In this document: piece by piece, positions 33,664 through 45,031 of the stretch
Position numbering within the stretch: the stretch's first letter is position 1
Layout: the number at the start of each line of letters is the position of its first letter
NCBI RefSeq assembly: GCF_000383575.1
Contig: NZ_KB911579.1
Location: 3,132,523 to 3,196,522 of the forward strand
Length of the DNA stretch: 64,000 nucleotides
From: Salinispora oceanensis
GTDB taxonomy: Bacteria; Actinomycetota; Actinomycetes; Mycobacteriales; Micromonosporaceae
Reading direction: 5' to 3'
Position numbers and translations under genes: made by a program
Notes under the pieces: generated by a model
Seen by the model: only the letters and a program-made list of their open reading frames with translations
The model's database searches: none
What the model was told of the DNA's origin: nothing

Positions 33664-33820
33664 TCGAAGGGGAGTACCCGACGTTCCGCGCACCGCCGTC
33701 AGTACGAGTCCGGCCTACCCGGGTTCCGGTGGTGCAGCCACTGGTTCAGTGGCTTGGGGAGACCTTCGTCCAGCACCGGCCGGCCCTTGTGTGGGTCCGG
33801 CCAGGACGAAAGGTCTCCCC
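33664..33820 (+). promoter_or_regulatory. yybP-ykoY manganese riboswitch with expression platform
   Basis: The leader has the conserved yybP-ykoY features in order: GGGGAGTA at 33669-33676, CCGTCAG near 33696, and GAGACCTTCG at 33759-33768. Helix P1 pairs CGAAGG (33665-33670) with CCTTCG (33763-33768). An alternative stem pairs GGGGAGACCTTCGTCC (33756-33771) with its complement at 33804-33820, one base bulged, ending 4 bases before the TerC ATG. Forming one helix breaks the other. Manganese should stabilise P1 and free the start region, as known for this class. Confidence 0.85.
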
Positions 33821-33824
33821 TGGC

Positions 33825-34841
33825 ATGTCCGTGTCCTGGTGGGTCTGGGCCGTACTCATGCTCGCGGTTGCCGCGATGCTGGCAGTCGACCTGTTCCTGC
33901 ATCGCGACAACCACGTCATCGGTTTCCGCGAGGCCGCGATCTGGTCTGGTATCTGGATCGTCGCCGGTCTGCTGTTCGGCGTGATCCTGTGGCTGTGGCA
34001 GGGTGGCGAGGTAGCCGGCACCTATTACGCCGGATACCTGATCGAGAAGGCGCTGTCGATCGACAACGTGTTCATCTTCGCGCTGATCTTCACCTACTTC
34101 GCCGTCCCCGCCGCCTTCCAACACAAGGTGCTGTTCTGGGGAGTCATCGGCGCCCTGGTGTTTCGGCTGGTGTTCATCATCGTCGGCGCGGAACTGCTGG
34201 AGTCGTTCTTCTGGACCGCCTACGTGTTCGGTGCGTTCCTCATCTACACCGGCTACCAGATGGCATTCCGACACGGCGGGCAGACCCCGCCGGACCGCAA
34301 CCCGGTCGTACGTCTGGTGCGCAAGGTGATCCCGACCGACCCGGCATATCACGGCGACAAGTTCTTCACCCGAATCAACGGCAGGCGGGTGGCCACCCTG
34401 TTGTTCGTGGTGCTCATCGCGGTCGAGGCCACCGACCTGATCTTCGCCATGGACTCTGTGGCGACGATCTTGGCCATCACCACTAGCACCTTTATCGTCT
34501 GGACCGCCAACGCGTTCGCGATCCTCGGCCTGCGCAGCCTCTACTTCTGCCTCGCCGGGCTGCTGCGCCGCTTCGTGCACCTGCACTACGGACTCGCAGT
34601 CCTGCTCACCTTCGCCGGCGTCAAGCTGATCCTGTCGGAGACCCCGGTCGGCAAACTCCCGATTCCGGTCACTCTCGGCGTCATCGTCGCCACGCTCACG
34701 GTGTCGATCGTATGGAGCCTTCACAGCACCCGCGGCACCACCACGGACGCCATCGATGCCGGCGAGCCGACTGACTCCGCCCCGGATTCGCGCACTGATC
34801 ACCTCGAACGGTTGCCGACACCGCGACGAGGGGCACGGTGA
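33825..34841 (+). CDS. TerC family membrane protein (manganese exporter type)
   Basis: The protein is 338 aa with about nine membrane helices. TerC hallmarks are present: YYAGYLIEKALSIDNVFIFA and VEATDLIFAMDSVATILAIT, whose acidic residues line the ion path. TerC proteins such as Alx and MeeF-type exporters remove manganese. The ATG at 33825 is chosen because everything upstream to 33664 folds as the riboswitch. The C-terminal 45 residues are polar and cytoplasmic. NhaA lies about 390 bases downstream on the same strand. Confidence 0.92.
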   Translation: MSVSWWVWAVLMLAVAAMLAVDLFLHRDNHVIGFREAAIWSGIWIVAGLLFGVILWLWQGGEVAGTYYAGYLIEKALSIDNVFIFALIFTYFAVPAAFQHKVLFWGVIGALVFRLVFIIVGAELLESFFWTAYVFGAFLIYTGYQMAFRHGGQTPPDRNPVVRLVRKVIPTDPAYHGDKFFTRINGRRVATLLFVVLIAVEATDLIFAMDSVATILAITTSTFIVWTANAFAILGLRSLYFCLAGLLRRFVHLHYGLAVLLTFAGVKLILSETPVGKLPIPVTLGVIVATLTVSIVWSLHSTRGTTTDAIDAGEPTDSAPDSRTDHLERLPTPRRGAR

Positions 34842-36529
<1,688 letters not shown>

Positions 36530-36552
36530 ATTTCCGTGTTTGACCTGGGTGT

Positions 36553-36593
36553 GGTCCTTTCTGGACAGGTGTCGATCCTGTCCAGAAAGGACC
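36553..36593 (+). terminator. Terminator of nhaA
   Basis: A perfect 17-bp stem (GGTCCTTTCTGGACAGG and its complement) closes a 7-base loop, 23 bases after the nhaA stop. No long T run follows, but the stem is very stable. Confidence 0.8.
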
Positions 36594-36614
36594 TGTTGGA
36601 CGGGCCGGGATGTT

Positions 36615-36678
36615 GTCGTACGGCGAGTCGCACGACGGCGGCCCGCAGCCGCCGCAGGGCGGTGTCCCTCGGCGGAGG
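36615..36678. repeat. Dispersed repeat R1, copy 2
   Basis: This matches 3002-3065 at about 59 of 64 positions. It lies between the nhaA terminator and the end of YoeB, without the R2 part that follows it at 3 kb. Confidence 0.75.
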
Positions 36679-36693
36679 GCGTGGTCCTCGACC

Positions 36694-36948
36694 TCATTCG
36701 TAGTGGTAGCGGCACTGTGCTATCTGCACTGTGTCGTCCATGATCCGGTATACGAGGCGGTGTTCCTGGTCGATGCGTCTCGACCAGAATCCCGCCCAGT
36801 TTCCGCGGAGCTGCTCCGGTTTGCCGATGCCTTGGTGGCCGTTGCGTCGGATGTCCTCGATCAGGGCGTTCACTCGTTTGAGCATCTGGCGATCTCGTTG
36901 CCAGGTCAGATAGTCTTCCCAGCCTCGGCCGGCGAACTGGACCTTCAC
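36694..36948 (-). CDS. yoeB: YoeB/Txe toxin
   Basis: The protein is 84 aa, full length for the family. It starts VQFAGRGWEDYLTWQRDRQM and contains GIGKPEQLRGNWAGFWSRRI, DQEHRLVYRI and the final CRYHYE. These hold the catalytic Glu, Arg and His-Tyr end. YoeB is a ribosome-dependent mRNA endonuclease. The GTG start overlaps the antitoxin stop by 4 bases. Confidence 0.93.
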   Translation of the reverse strand: MKVQFAGRGWEDYLTWQRDRQMLKRVNALIEDIRRNGHQGIGKPEQLRGNWAGFWSRRIDQEHRLVYRIMDDTVQIAQCRYHYE

Positions 36949-37229
36949 GCTGCCGGCGCCTCGCCGGCACTGGCGTCGGGGTCGATCAGGTCGTGCGTCT
37001 CCCCACCGCCGTTACGCAGCTCTTCGACGGCTTCGTTCAGGCGGCGCGCGTTGGCGGGGCTGGCCATCAGGTAGGCCGTCTCCTTCAACGACTCGTACTC
37101 GCGCAGCGAGATGATGACCGCGGCCTCCCGGCCGTGGCGGGTGACCACCACTTCCTCGGCGTCGTCCACGACGTGGTCGAGCATCTTGGCCAGGTTCTGG
37201 CGGACTTCTGAGTAGGGAACGGTGCGCAT
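36945..37229 (-). CDS. yefM: YefM/Phd-family antitoxin
   Basis: The protein is 94 aa, starting at the ATG at 37229 after GGGAGG. The N-terminal domain (RTVPYSEVRQNLAKMLDHVV, VVVTRHGREAAVIISLREYE) is the Phd/YefM dimer fold that binds DNA. The disordered tail (GGGETHDLIDPDASAG) should neutralise YoeB. It is autoregulated through the TGTACA-type palindrome 22 bases upstream, as in E. coli. Confidence 0.93.
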   Translation of the reverse strand: MRTVPYSEVRQNLAKMLDHVVDDAEEVVVTRHGREAAVIISLREYESLKETAYLMASPANARRLNEAVEELRNGGGETHDLIDPDASAGEAPAA

Positions 37230-37251
37230 GCTGCTGCCTCCCACACGTTAC

Positions 37252-37267
37252 GTACAATAAATTGTAC
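37252..37267. promoter_or_regulatory. YefM operator
   Basis: GTACAAT-AA-ATTGTAC is a perfect inverted repeat. The TGTACA core, known from the E. coli yefM-yoeB operator, occurs in its right arm. It lies just upstream of yefM. Confidence 0.75.
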
Positions 37268-37344
37268 AAGCTTGCCCGGGCTGCTCGTCGGCTGTTCCGA
37301 GGTCTGGCCTTGAACTGTCGATCAGGCTCAAGGGCGGTGCGGGC

Positions 37345-37415
37345 GTAGCGGGAGCTGATCACCGATGATCGTGGCGAAGTGGTTCGCCTGGTGCTGAAGA
37401 TCATCGGGGGCACGG
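37345..37415. repeat. Dispersed repeat R2-like copy lacking the att segment
   Basis: The flanks GATCGTGGCG, GTGGTTCGC and CTGAAGATCATCGGG match 33227-33331, but the 46-base att-containing part is missing. The rest of 37268-37511 shows no gene. Confidence 0.6.
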
Positions 37416-37511
37416 TCAGGGTACAAGTGGCGTAGCGAAGGTCCCTCCTTCGGCCAGCCAGGCGCCTCGCGATTCCAGGCCACCCTCGACCATCAAGATC
37501 CGTAAGAGGGC

Positions 37512-38345
37512 CTAGCCGAGCGCCTGCATCACTGGGCTGAACCATCGGCCGCGATCTTCCGGAAAAGCTGACGATCCGGAGACCATCAGCGTGGTGCTGC
37601 TTCGCAGCGTGGCTCCGGCGCTCTCCACCCAGTCACGCAATTCTCCTTCGTGATCGAGCAGATCGACCCGCACGGACCCTCCCGCATCGCGGGCAAGATC
37701 ACCGATCAGCGTCGCCGCAGCGCGACGATCCGCCGCCACCACCGGCCCGATCATCAGTTGGCCGAGGTTCCGCCACGCCGCGCCATACCCGACGATGTGG
37801 TCGTCGAGCTCCACCACGTGCAGTCGGGTGGCGAACGACAATAGCCGTTGCACCAGCTCCCCGCGCGGGGCGCCGACGATCGCGGCGTCGAGTGCCGCGA
37901 TCGCCGAGACATCCTCCGGTGTGGCCGGCCGGGAGCGCGCCGTCGCATGGCCGGGGACGCTTCCGACGTACGTGTGCAACTCCTCGACGGCAGTGAAACC
38001 GAACTTCTCGTACAAGGGGCGGCCCGCTTCGGTGGCGAACAGTGCTGCTGTCCGGGTGGGGGTTGCCGCCAGGGCCTGGGTCACGAGCTGTCGGCCCAGT
38101 CCCTGGCCGCCGTGTCGCGAGGCGACCAGCACCATGCTGAGTACCGCGAGCGAGGTCCCGTACCGGGTCACGATCGCCGTGCCGACCACATCCCCACTGT
38201 CGTCCCGGGCACCCCACACGGTGCCCAGTTCGAACAGCAGACGCCATTTTCCTTCCTCGGCAGGCCACCCCCGGTCCTGTGCCAGAGCGAGGCACTGCGG
38301 AAGGTCCGCGACGGTCAACACCCCGATATTCCACGCCACGCCCAC
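37512..38345 (-). CDS. GNAT acetyltransferase with a second GNAT-like domain
   Basis: The protein is 277 aa. The first domain has the acetyl-CoA motif LVASRHGGQGLGRQLVTQAL near residue 80 and ends in GRPLYEKFGFTAVEELHTYV. The second half (ATPEDVSAIAALDAAIVGAP, VGYGAAWRNLGQLMIGPVVA) resembles the C-terminal domain seen in two-domain acetyltransferases. The substrate is unknown. The start is a GTG. It is the first of a run of minus-strand genes down to 42581, all widely spaced. Confidence 0.82.
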   Translation of the reverse strand: MGVAWNIGVLTVADLPQCLALAQDRGWPAEEGKWRLLFELGTVWGARDDSGDVVGTAIVTRYGTSLAVLSMVLVASRHGGQGLGRQLVTQALAATPTRTAALFATEAGRPLYEKFGFTAVEELHTYVGSVPGHATARSRPATPEDVSAIAALDAAIVGAPRGELVQRLLSFATRLHVVELDDHIVGYGAAWRNLGQLMIGPVVAADRRAAATLIGDLARDAGGSVRVDLLDHEGELRDWVESAGATLRSSTTLMVSGSSAFPEDRGRWFSPVMQALG

Positions 38346-38363
38346 GATGCTGTCAGCGGCCGC

Positions 38364-39735
<1,372 letters not shown>

Positions 39736-39880
39736 CACGGCATCGAGGGTAGCGGTGCCGACGCTGGGGCCTGCCGAAGGCGACCCGGAAGCCGAACGTG
39801 ACCGCGAGCAGCCTCGTCAAGGCAGCGGGATGGCCCGGCTGGCGCCGGACCATCCTCGCGGCTGTTGACGGCCCGTGGGG

Positions 39881-41023
39881 TTAGGTGATGCTGCGGAAGA
39901 AGGTGCGGATGTCGTTCGCCAGTAGTTTGGTGGCGTCCATCGCGGGGAAGTGGCCGCCTTCGGTGAACTCGCTCCAGTGGCTGATTGCCTGCCCCGGGTC
40001 CATCGCGCGGCGTAGGAGTGGGTGGGTGTTGAACACGGCCCATCCGGTCGGCACGTGGGCGGCCATGACCAGGTCGAGGCCGGAGTGCTCGGCCTCGTAG
40101 TAGAACTGGGCGCTCGACGCGCCGCTGCGGGTGAACCAGTAGAGGCTGATGTTGGTGAGGAGCTGGTCGCGGTCGACCGACTCGTCCGGGGTCTGGTAGG
40201 TGCCGTTGGCTCTGGTCTTGAACTTTTCGGCGATCCACGCGAGCTGACCGACCGGCGAGTCGGTGAGGGCCGCGCCGATGGTGTCGGGGCGGTGGTTGTG
40301 CATCAGGAGGTACCCGCGATCGGCTGCGTCCTCGGTGCGTACCGCTTCGATCTGGGCGATCTCGTCCGCGGAGAGGCCGTCGGGGTAGGGGAACTTGTCG
40401 CCGACCAACCCGAGCAGGTGGGGGTCGATGCCGAGGTGCGTGCCGATAACGCGCTCCGGGTATTCGGCGGCGAGGCGGCCGGTGGTGCCGGAACCGATGT
40501 CGGTGCCGTGGGCGGCGAACCTCTCGTAGCCCAGGCGCGTCATGATCTCGGCGTAGGCCGCCGCGGTCCGCGCCAGTTCCCAGCCGGTCCCGGACAGCGG
40601 GGTGGAGAACCCGAAGCCGGGCAGCGACGGGATGACCACGTGGAACTCGTCGGTCAGCAGTGGGATGAGGTGCTGGTACTCGACGAACGAGCCGGGCCAG
40701 CCGTGGTTCAGCATCAGCGGGGTGGCCTGCGGGTTCGTCGATCGTACGTGGACGATGTGGAACGTCTGGCCGTTGACGACCGTCGTGACCTGTTCGAACT
40801 CGTTGAGTTTCGCCTCCTGCGCCCGCCAGTCGAACCCGTCGTGCCAGTACTCGGCGAGTTCCTTCAGGTACACCAGCGGGATGCCGCGGCTGAAGTCGGT
40901 GCGGTCGTCGCGGCCGGGCGTCGGGTTCGGCCAGCGGGTGTGGGCCAGCCGGGTGCGCAGGTCGTTGAGGTCGGCCACTGGGATGTCGATGCGGAACGGG
41001 GTGAGCGCGTTGTTCTCGTGCAT
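39881..41023 (-). CDS. Epoxide hydrolase
   Basis: The protein is 380 aa. The N-terminal lid domain (FRIDIPVADLNDLRTRLAHT, with RWPNP) is the epoxide-hydrolase N domain. HGWPGS provides the oxyanion hole, GTDIGSG the nucleophile Asp, and GGHFPAMD the catalytic His. Such actinobacterial enzymes open epoxides to diols in detoxification or secondary metabolism. The start is the ATG at 41023; an upstream TTG would add seven residues. Confidence 0.9.
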   Translation of the reverse strand: MHENNALTPFRIDIPVADLNDLRTRLAHTRWPNPTPGRDDRTDFSRGIPLVYLKELAEYWHDGFDWRAQEAKLNEFEQVTTVVNGQTFHIVHVRSTNPQATPLMLNHGWPGSFVEYQHLIPLLTDEFHVVIPSLPGFGFSTPLSGTGWELARTAAAYAEIMTRLGYERFAAHGTDIGSGTTGRLAAEYPERVIGTHLGIDPHLLGLVGDKFPYPDGLSADEIAQIEAVRTEDAADRGYLLMHNHRPDTIGAALTDSPVGQLAWIAEKFKTRANGTYQTPDESVDRDQLLTNISLYWFTRSGASSAQFYYEAEHSGLDLVMAAHVPTGWAVFNTHPLLRRAMDPGQAISHWSEFTEGGHFPAMDATKLLANDIRTFFRSIT

Positions 41024-41109
41024 GACACCGACGGTCTCAGGCAATGCGGCAGGTTAGCTTCCGCGATTGCCGAGAGAGTGGAGAAAGTAGTGGAGACCTC
41101 GGGTCGGTG

Positions 41110-42099
<990 letters not shown>

Positions 42100-42125
42100 G
42101 ATCAGGAGAGTAGCCGTTGGCCGGG

Positions 42126-42581
42126 TCAGGCGAGTTCGCGGGCGTAGCAGACGGAGAGTGACTCATCCTGGTACGGACCGAAGTTCGCGATGCGGTGGTA
42201 GCCCTCCCGTTCGTAGAAGCGGATCGCGTCGGGTTGGGCGGGGCCGGTCTCCAACAGCAGGGTCCGTACGCCGGCGGTGCGGGCGGTGTCCTCCAGGGCT
42301 TGCAGGATTGCGGTCGCCACGCCGGTGCCGCGGGCTCCCGGCTCGACGTACATCCGTTTGATCTCGGCGGATTTGGTGGAGAGGAAGCGGAGGCCCCCGC
42401 AGCCGAGCGCGGTGCCGTCGTGGTCGCGGGCGACGAGGAAGACGGGGACGCTGTCGGCGGTGGGCGGGGCGCCGGGTTCGTGGTCGTCGCTGTGGTAGCG
42501 CGCGTCCAGTTCGGCGCGTTGCGCGGCCCGCAGTCGGGTGCTGTCGGTGGACTCCCACGGTTCGGGGTGGACGGAGATCAC
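42126..42581 (-). CDS. GNAT acetyltransferase
   Basis: The protein is 151 aa from a GTG at 42581 with GGAGG upstream. The acetyl-CoA motif is IKRMYVEPGARGTGVATAIL at about residues 70-90, followed by LLLETGPAQPDAIRFYEREG. It is a single-domain N-acetyltransferase; the substrate is unknown. It is divergent from a TetR gene, and the palindromes between them suggest that TetR controls both. Confidence 0.9.
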   Translation of the reverse strand: MISVHPEPWESTDSTRLRAAQRAELDARYHSDDHEPGAPPTADSVPVFLVARDHDGTALGCGGLRFLSTKSAEIKRMYVEPGARGTGVATAILQALEDTARTAGVRTLLLETGPAQPDAIRFYEREGYHRIANFGPYQDESLSVCYARELA

Positions 42582-42627
42582 GTGTCCTCCTTGGTTTGGG
42601 CCGGTCGCACCCCGGGTGGGGAGCGCT

Positions 42628-42658
42628 CGTAACAAGCGTTACCGTAACGTACGTTACG
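42628..42658. promoter_or_regulatory. TetR operators between divergent genes
   Basis: CGTAACGTACGTTACG (42643-42658) is a perfect 16-bp palindrome. A second pair GTAAC-N4-GTTAC lies at 42629-42642. Together they are likely dimer sites for the TetR protein encoded at 42718. Confidence 0.7.
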
Positions 42659-42717
42659 ACAGGGAGCTGGCGCGGTGGGTGCGGGCCGGCCGGAGGGAAT
42701 CGGACCGGGGAGGGTGG

Positions 42718-43326
42718 ATGGCCAGCCGACGTGATCGCGTTGACCAGCGGCTACGCCTGTCGGCGGCCACCTGGTCGGTGCTCGCCGAACGCGGGCTACC
42801 CGGTCTCACCCTGCGCGCCGTCGCAGAACGGGCCGGCTGCACCACCGGGATGGTGCTGCACACCTTCGCCGACAAGCAGGCCCTGCTGGTGCACGCGCGC
42901 GAGCTGCTCCACCAGCGCACCGGCCAGCGGGCCGACGCCGCGCAGGCCGCCGCCGAAACACCCGGGATGGCGCTGCGGGCCGTACTGCTCCAGGCCGCCG
43001 CCCCGACCGCGGAGCGTCAGGAGGAGGCGCGGGTATGGGTGGGCTTCCTGGCCGCCGCCTTGGCCGACCCGGTCCTGGCCGAGCTGCACCGCAACTACAA
43101 CCGCCGGTTCGTCGATCGGGTTCGGGGGCTGGTTGCCGCGGTCCGGCCCGACTGGCCCGCGGCGGACTGCTCGTCCACCGCCACTGGGCTGGTGGCCCTG
43201 GTCGAGGGGCTGAACACGCTGACCGCCATCGACCCGGCCACCTACTCCCGGGCGGCGCAGCGCGTCGCCCTCGACGCCGCGCTCGCCCGGCTCGGCCCGG
43301 CTGCTGCCGACCACCCATCCGGGTGA
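42718..43326 (+). CDS. TetR family regulator
   Basis: The protein is 202 aa. The helix-turn-helix is LTLRAVAERAGCTTGMVLHT at about residues 30-50. The C-terminal half is helical with ARVWVGFLAAALADPVLAEL, typical of the TetR C-terminal class that senses small ligands. GGGGAGGG precedes the ATG. It probably represses itself and the divergent acetyltransferase. Confidence 0.88.
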   Translation: MASRRDRVDQRLRLSAATWSVLAERGLPGLTLRAVAERAGCTTGMVLHTFADKQALLVHARELLHQRTGQRADAAQAAAETPGMALRAVLLQAAAPTAERQEEARVWVGFLAAALADPVLAELHRNYNRRFVDRVRGLVAAVRPDWPAADCSSTATGLVALVEGLNTLTAIDPATYSRAAQRVALDAALARLGPAAADHPSG

Positions 43327-43380
43327 ATAGCGGACCGGAACGCGACGCGGACCGGCGCGGCACGGGTTTGACTGGCAGGC

Positions 43381-43848
43381 GTGGACAGCGCAGCGCTGGT
43401 GCGGGCCTACGACGAGCTGCTCGCGGAGGTGGCCGCGGGAGGTTTCGGCCCGGCGCCGCAGGGGCGGCTCGACGCCGAACAGATCGTGGCCCATCTCGTC
43501 GCGAACGACGAGCTGATGATCGAGGCGACGGAGGCGGTCCTCGCCGGCTCGCCATTCGCCTACTACGACCTGGAGACGATGCACCGGCCCCAGGTCGATG
43601 CGCTGGTCGCCGAGCTCGGCGACCTCGACGCGTTGGACGCCCGGTTGCGCACCACCAGTAGCCGGCTGGTGGCCCTGGTCGATCGGCTCGGCCCGGCAGC
43701 CGGCACGCCGGTCGACACCCACCTGCGGGAGGGCTACGACCTCGCCGTGGACGGCCCGCTGCCCTGGGGGCGGGTGCTGGACCTGCATGCCCGGGTTCAC
43801 CTTCCCAAACACCAGGCCCAGCTCAGAATGCTCCGGGTGACCGAGTAG
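43381..43848 (+). CDS. DinB-like four-helix protein
   Basis: The protein is 155 aa. It looks like the DinB/maleylpyruvate-isomerase N-terminal fold: an initial helix DSAALVRAYDELLAEVAAGG, AEQIVAHLVANDELMIEATE with a conserved His, and a late HARVHLPKHQAQLRML with a second His. Such four-helix bundles can bind a metal and use mycothiol. It follows the TetR gene by 54 bases on the same strand and may be in its operon. Confidence 0.65.
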   Translation: MDSAALVRAYDELLAEVAAGGFGPAPQGRLDAEQIVAHLVANDELMIEATEAVLAGSPFAYYDLETMHRPQVDALVAELGDLDALDARLRTTSSRLVALVDRLGPAAGTPVDTHLREGYDLAVDGPLPWGRVLDLHARVHLPKHQAQLRMLRVTE

Positions 43849-43852
43849 CCGG

Positions 43853-44587
43853 TCAGCCGAGCTGCCACTGCTGGTCGGGGGCGTCAACGCAGGTGATCTG
43901 CCGGATGTCGGTGCCGGCGTCGGGCCGGCTGCCGTCCGGGTACGCGCACCGGCCGCTGTGTAGCGCCGCGATCAGCACCGACCCGCCGGTGGTGGGTACG
44001 AGCTGCCACTGCTGGTTGGCCTCGCCGTGACAGGGATACTGCTGCAGCCTCGCCCCGTCGTCGGCGTTGGCGCCCTCCACGTCGAGGCACATGTTCGAAG
44101 CCTGGTTGACCAGGCTCACCAGGCCGGGGCCGATGGAGTTGGGCAGCCACCGCTGGCGGGGGTCGGCGCCGTGGCAGTCGAGGAGTTTCGCGGTCGCCTG
44201 CGCGCCGTCTCCGTCCACGCCCAGGCACCGGCCCGACGCCACCTGGCGGAACGCGGTCGGGCCGGTGGGGATGGCCGGCGGGGAGCTGACTTCCTCGGTC
44301 GGTGGGGCGGAGTTCGGGGAGTTGGCTGCCACGGTGGGCGGGGCGGGCGGCTCCTGTGCCGACGCGGTTGTTGCGCCGGTTGGCGGGGTCGCGGCCGCCG
44401 CCGGGACGGCTGGAGCGCCGTCGCCCCCCGGGCCGCCGAGGACGAAGAACCCCCCGAGCAGGAGGCCGGCAACGCCGATGAGCACCGCCCCCCACAGCAA
44501 GGGATCGCGGGACAGCCGGGGGCGGGTGGGGCCGGGCCGGCGGTAGACGGTGCCGGCCGGATCGGGGCGTTGTGCGGAGGGGGACAT
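43853..44587 (-). CDS. Membrane-anchored ricin-type lectin protein
   Basis: The protein is 244 aa. A cytoplasmic basic N terminus, one membrane helix (about residues 31-52, LLWGAVLIGVAGLLLGGFFV) and a Pro/Ala/Thr-rich stalk lead to a ricin B-type beta-trefoil. The three repeats are visible as QRWLPN, NQQWQLV and DQQWQLG with cysteines in each. Ricin domains bind sugars, here probably at the cell surface. No catalytic domain is attached. It converges on the DinB-like gene. Confidence 0.85.
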   Translation of the reverse strand: MSPSAQRPDPAGTVYRRPGPTRPRLSRDPLLWGAVLIGVAGLLLGGFFVLGGPGGDGAPAVPAAAATPPTGATTASAQEPPAPPTVAANSPNSAPPTEEVSSPPAIPTGPTAFRQVASGRCLGVDGDGAQATAKLLDCHGADPRQRWLPNSIGPGLVSLVNQASNMCLDVEGANADDGARLQQYPCHGEANQQWQLVPTTGGSVLIAALHSGRCAYPDGSRPDAGTDIRQITCVDAPDQQWQLG

Positions 44588-44645
44588 GCCGGCATCCTGG
44601 CCCACCAGCGGGGGCCACGGCTAGCCGGCCCGGCCGCATCGCCGT

Positions 44646-44930
44646 TCAGTCGATGACTTGGACGTCATCCGAGAACGCGACCCGGTCGCGGACCATCCCC
44701 GCCTTCGGCCCCGGAATCGGGTAGTACCAGACCGCGTCCGGGCTGATCTGGCCGTTGTGTTCTAACGTGTAGTAGGACGCGGTTCCCTTCCACGGGCAGA
44801 CCGTCTGCGTGTCAGACTCCCGGATCAGGTCGTCGCGCAGCGTCGAGCGCGGGAAGTAGTGATTTCCCTCGACCAGCACGGTGTCGTTGCTCTCCGCGAT
44901 CAGCAAGTCGTTCCACACGGCCTTCGGCAT
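44646..44930 (-). CDS. DUF427 protein
   Basis: The protein is 94 aa. It carries the DUF427 pattern: MPKAVWNDLLIAESNDTVLV, EGNHYFPRSTLRDDLI, CPWKGTASYYTL and AVWYYPIPGPKAGMVRDRVA. The family is a small beta-barrel of unknown function, common in actinobacteria and proteobacteria. It is divergent from tmsA with only about 100 bases between. Confidence 0.93.
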   Translation of the reverse strand: MPKAVWNDLLIAESNDTVLVEGNHYFPRSTLRDDLIRESDTQTVCPWKGTASYYTLEHNGQISPDAVWYYPIPGPKAGMVRDRVAFSDDVQVID

Positions 44931-45031
44931 GACCCTACGCTAGGCCGCTGTCCGCAAGTCAGGTGGACATTCTGGCCATCGGCCACCATGGACGTCCAGC
45001 GTTGTGGCCCGGTTGGGCTTAAAGTGATCTG

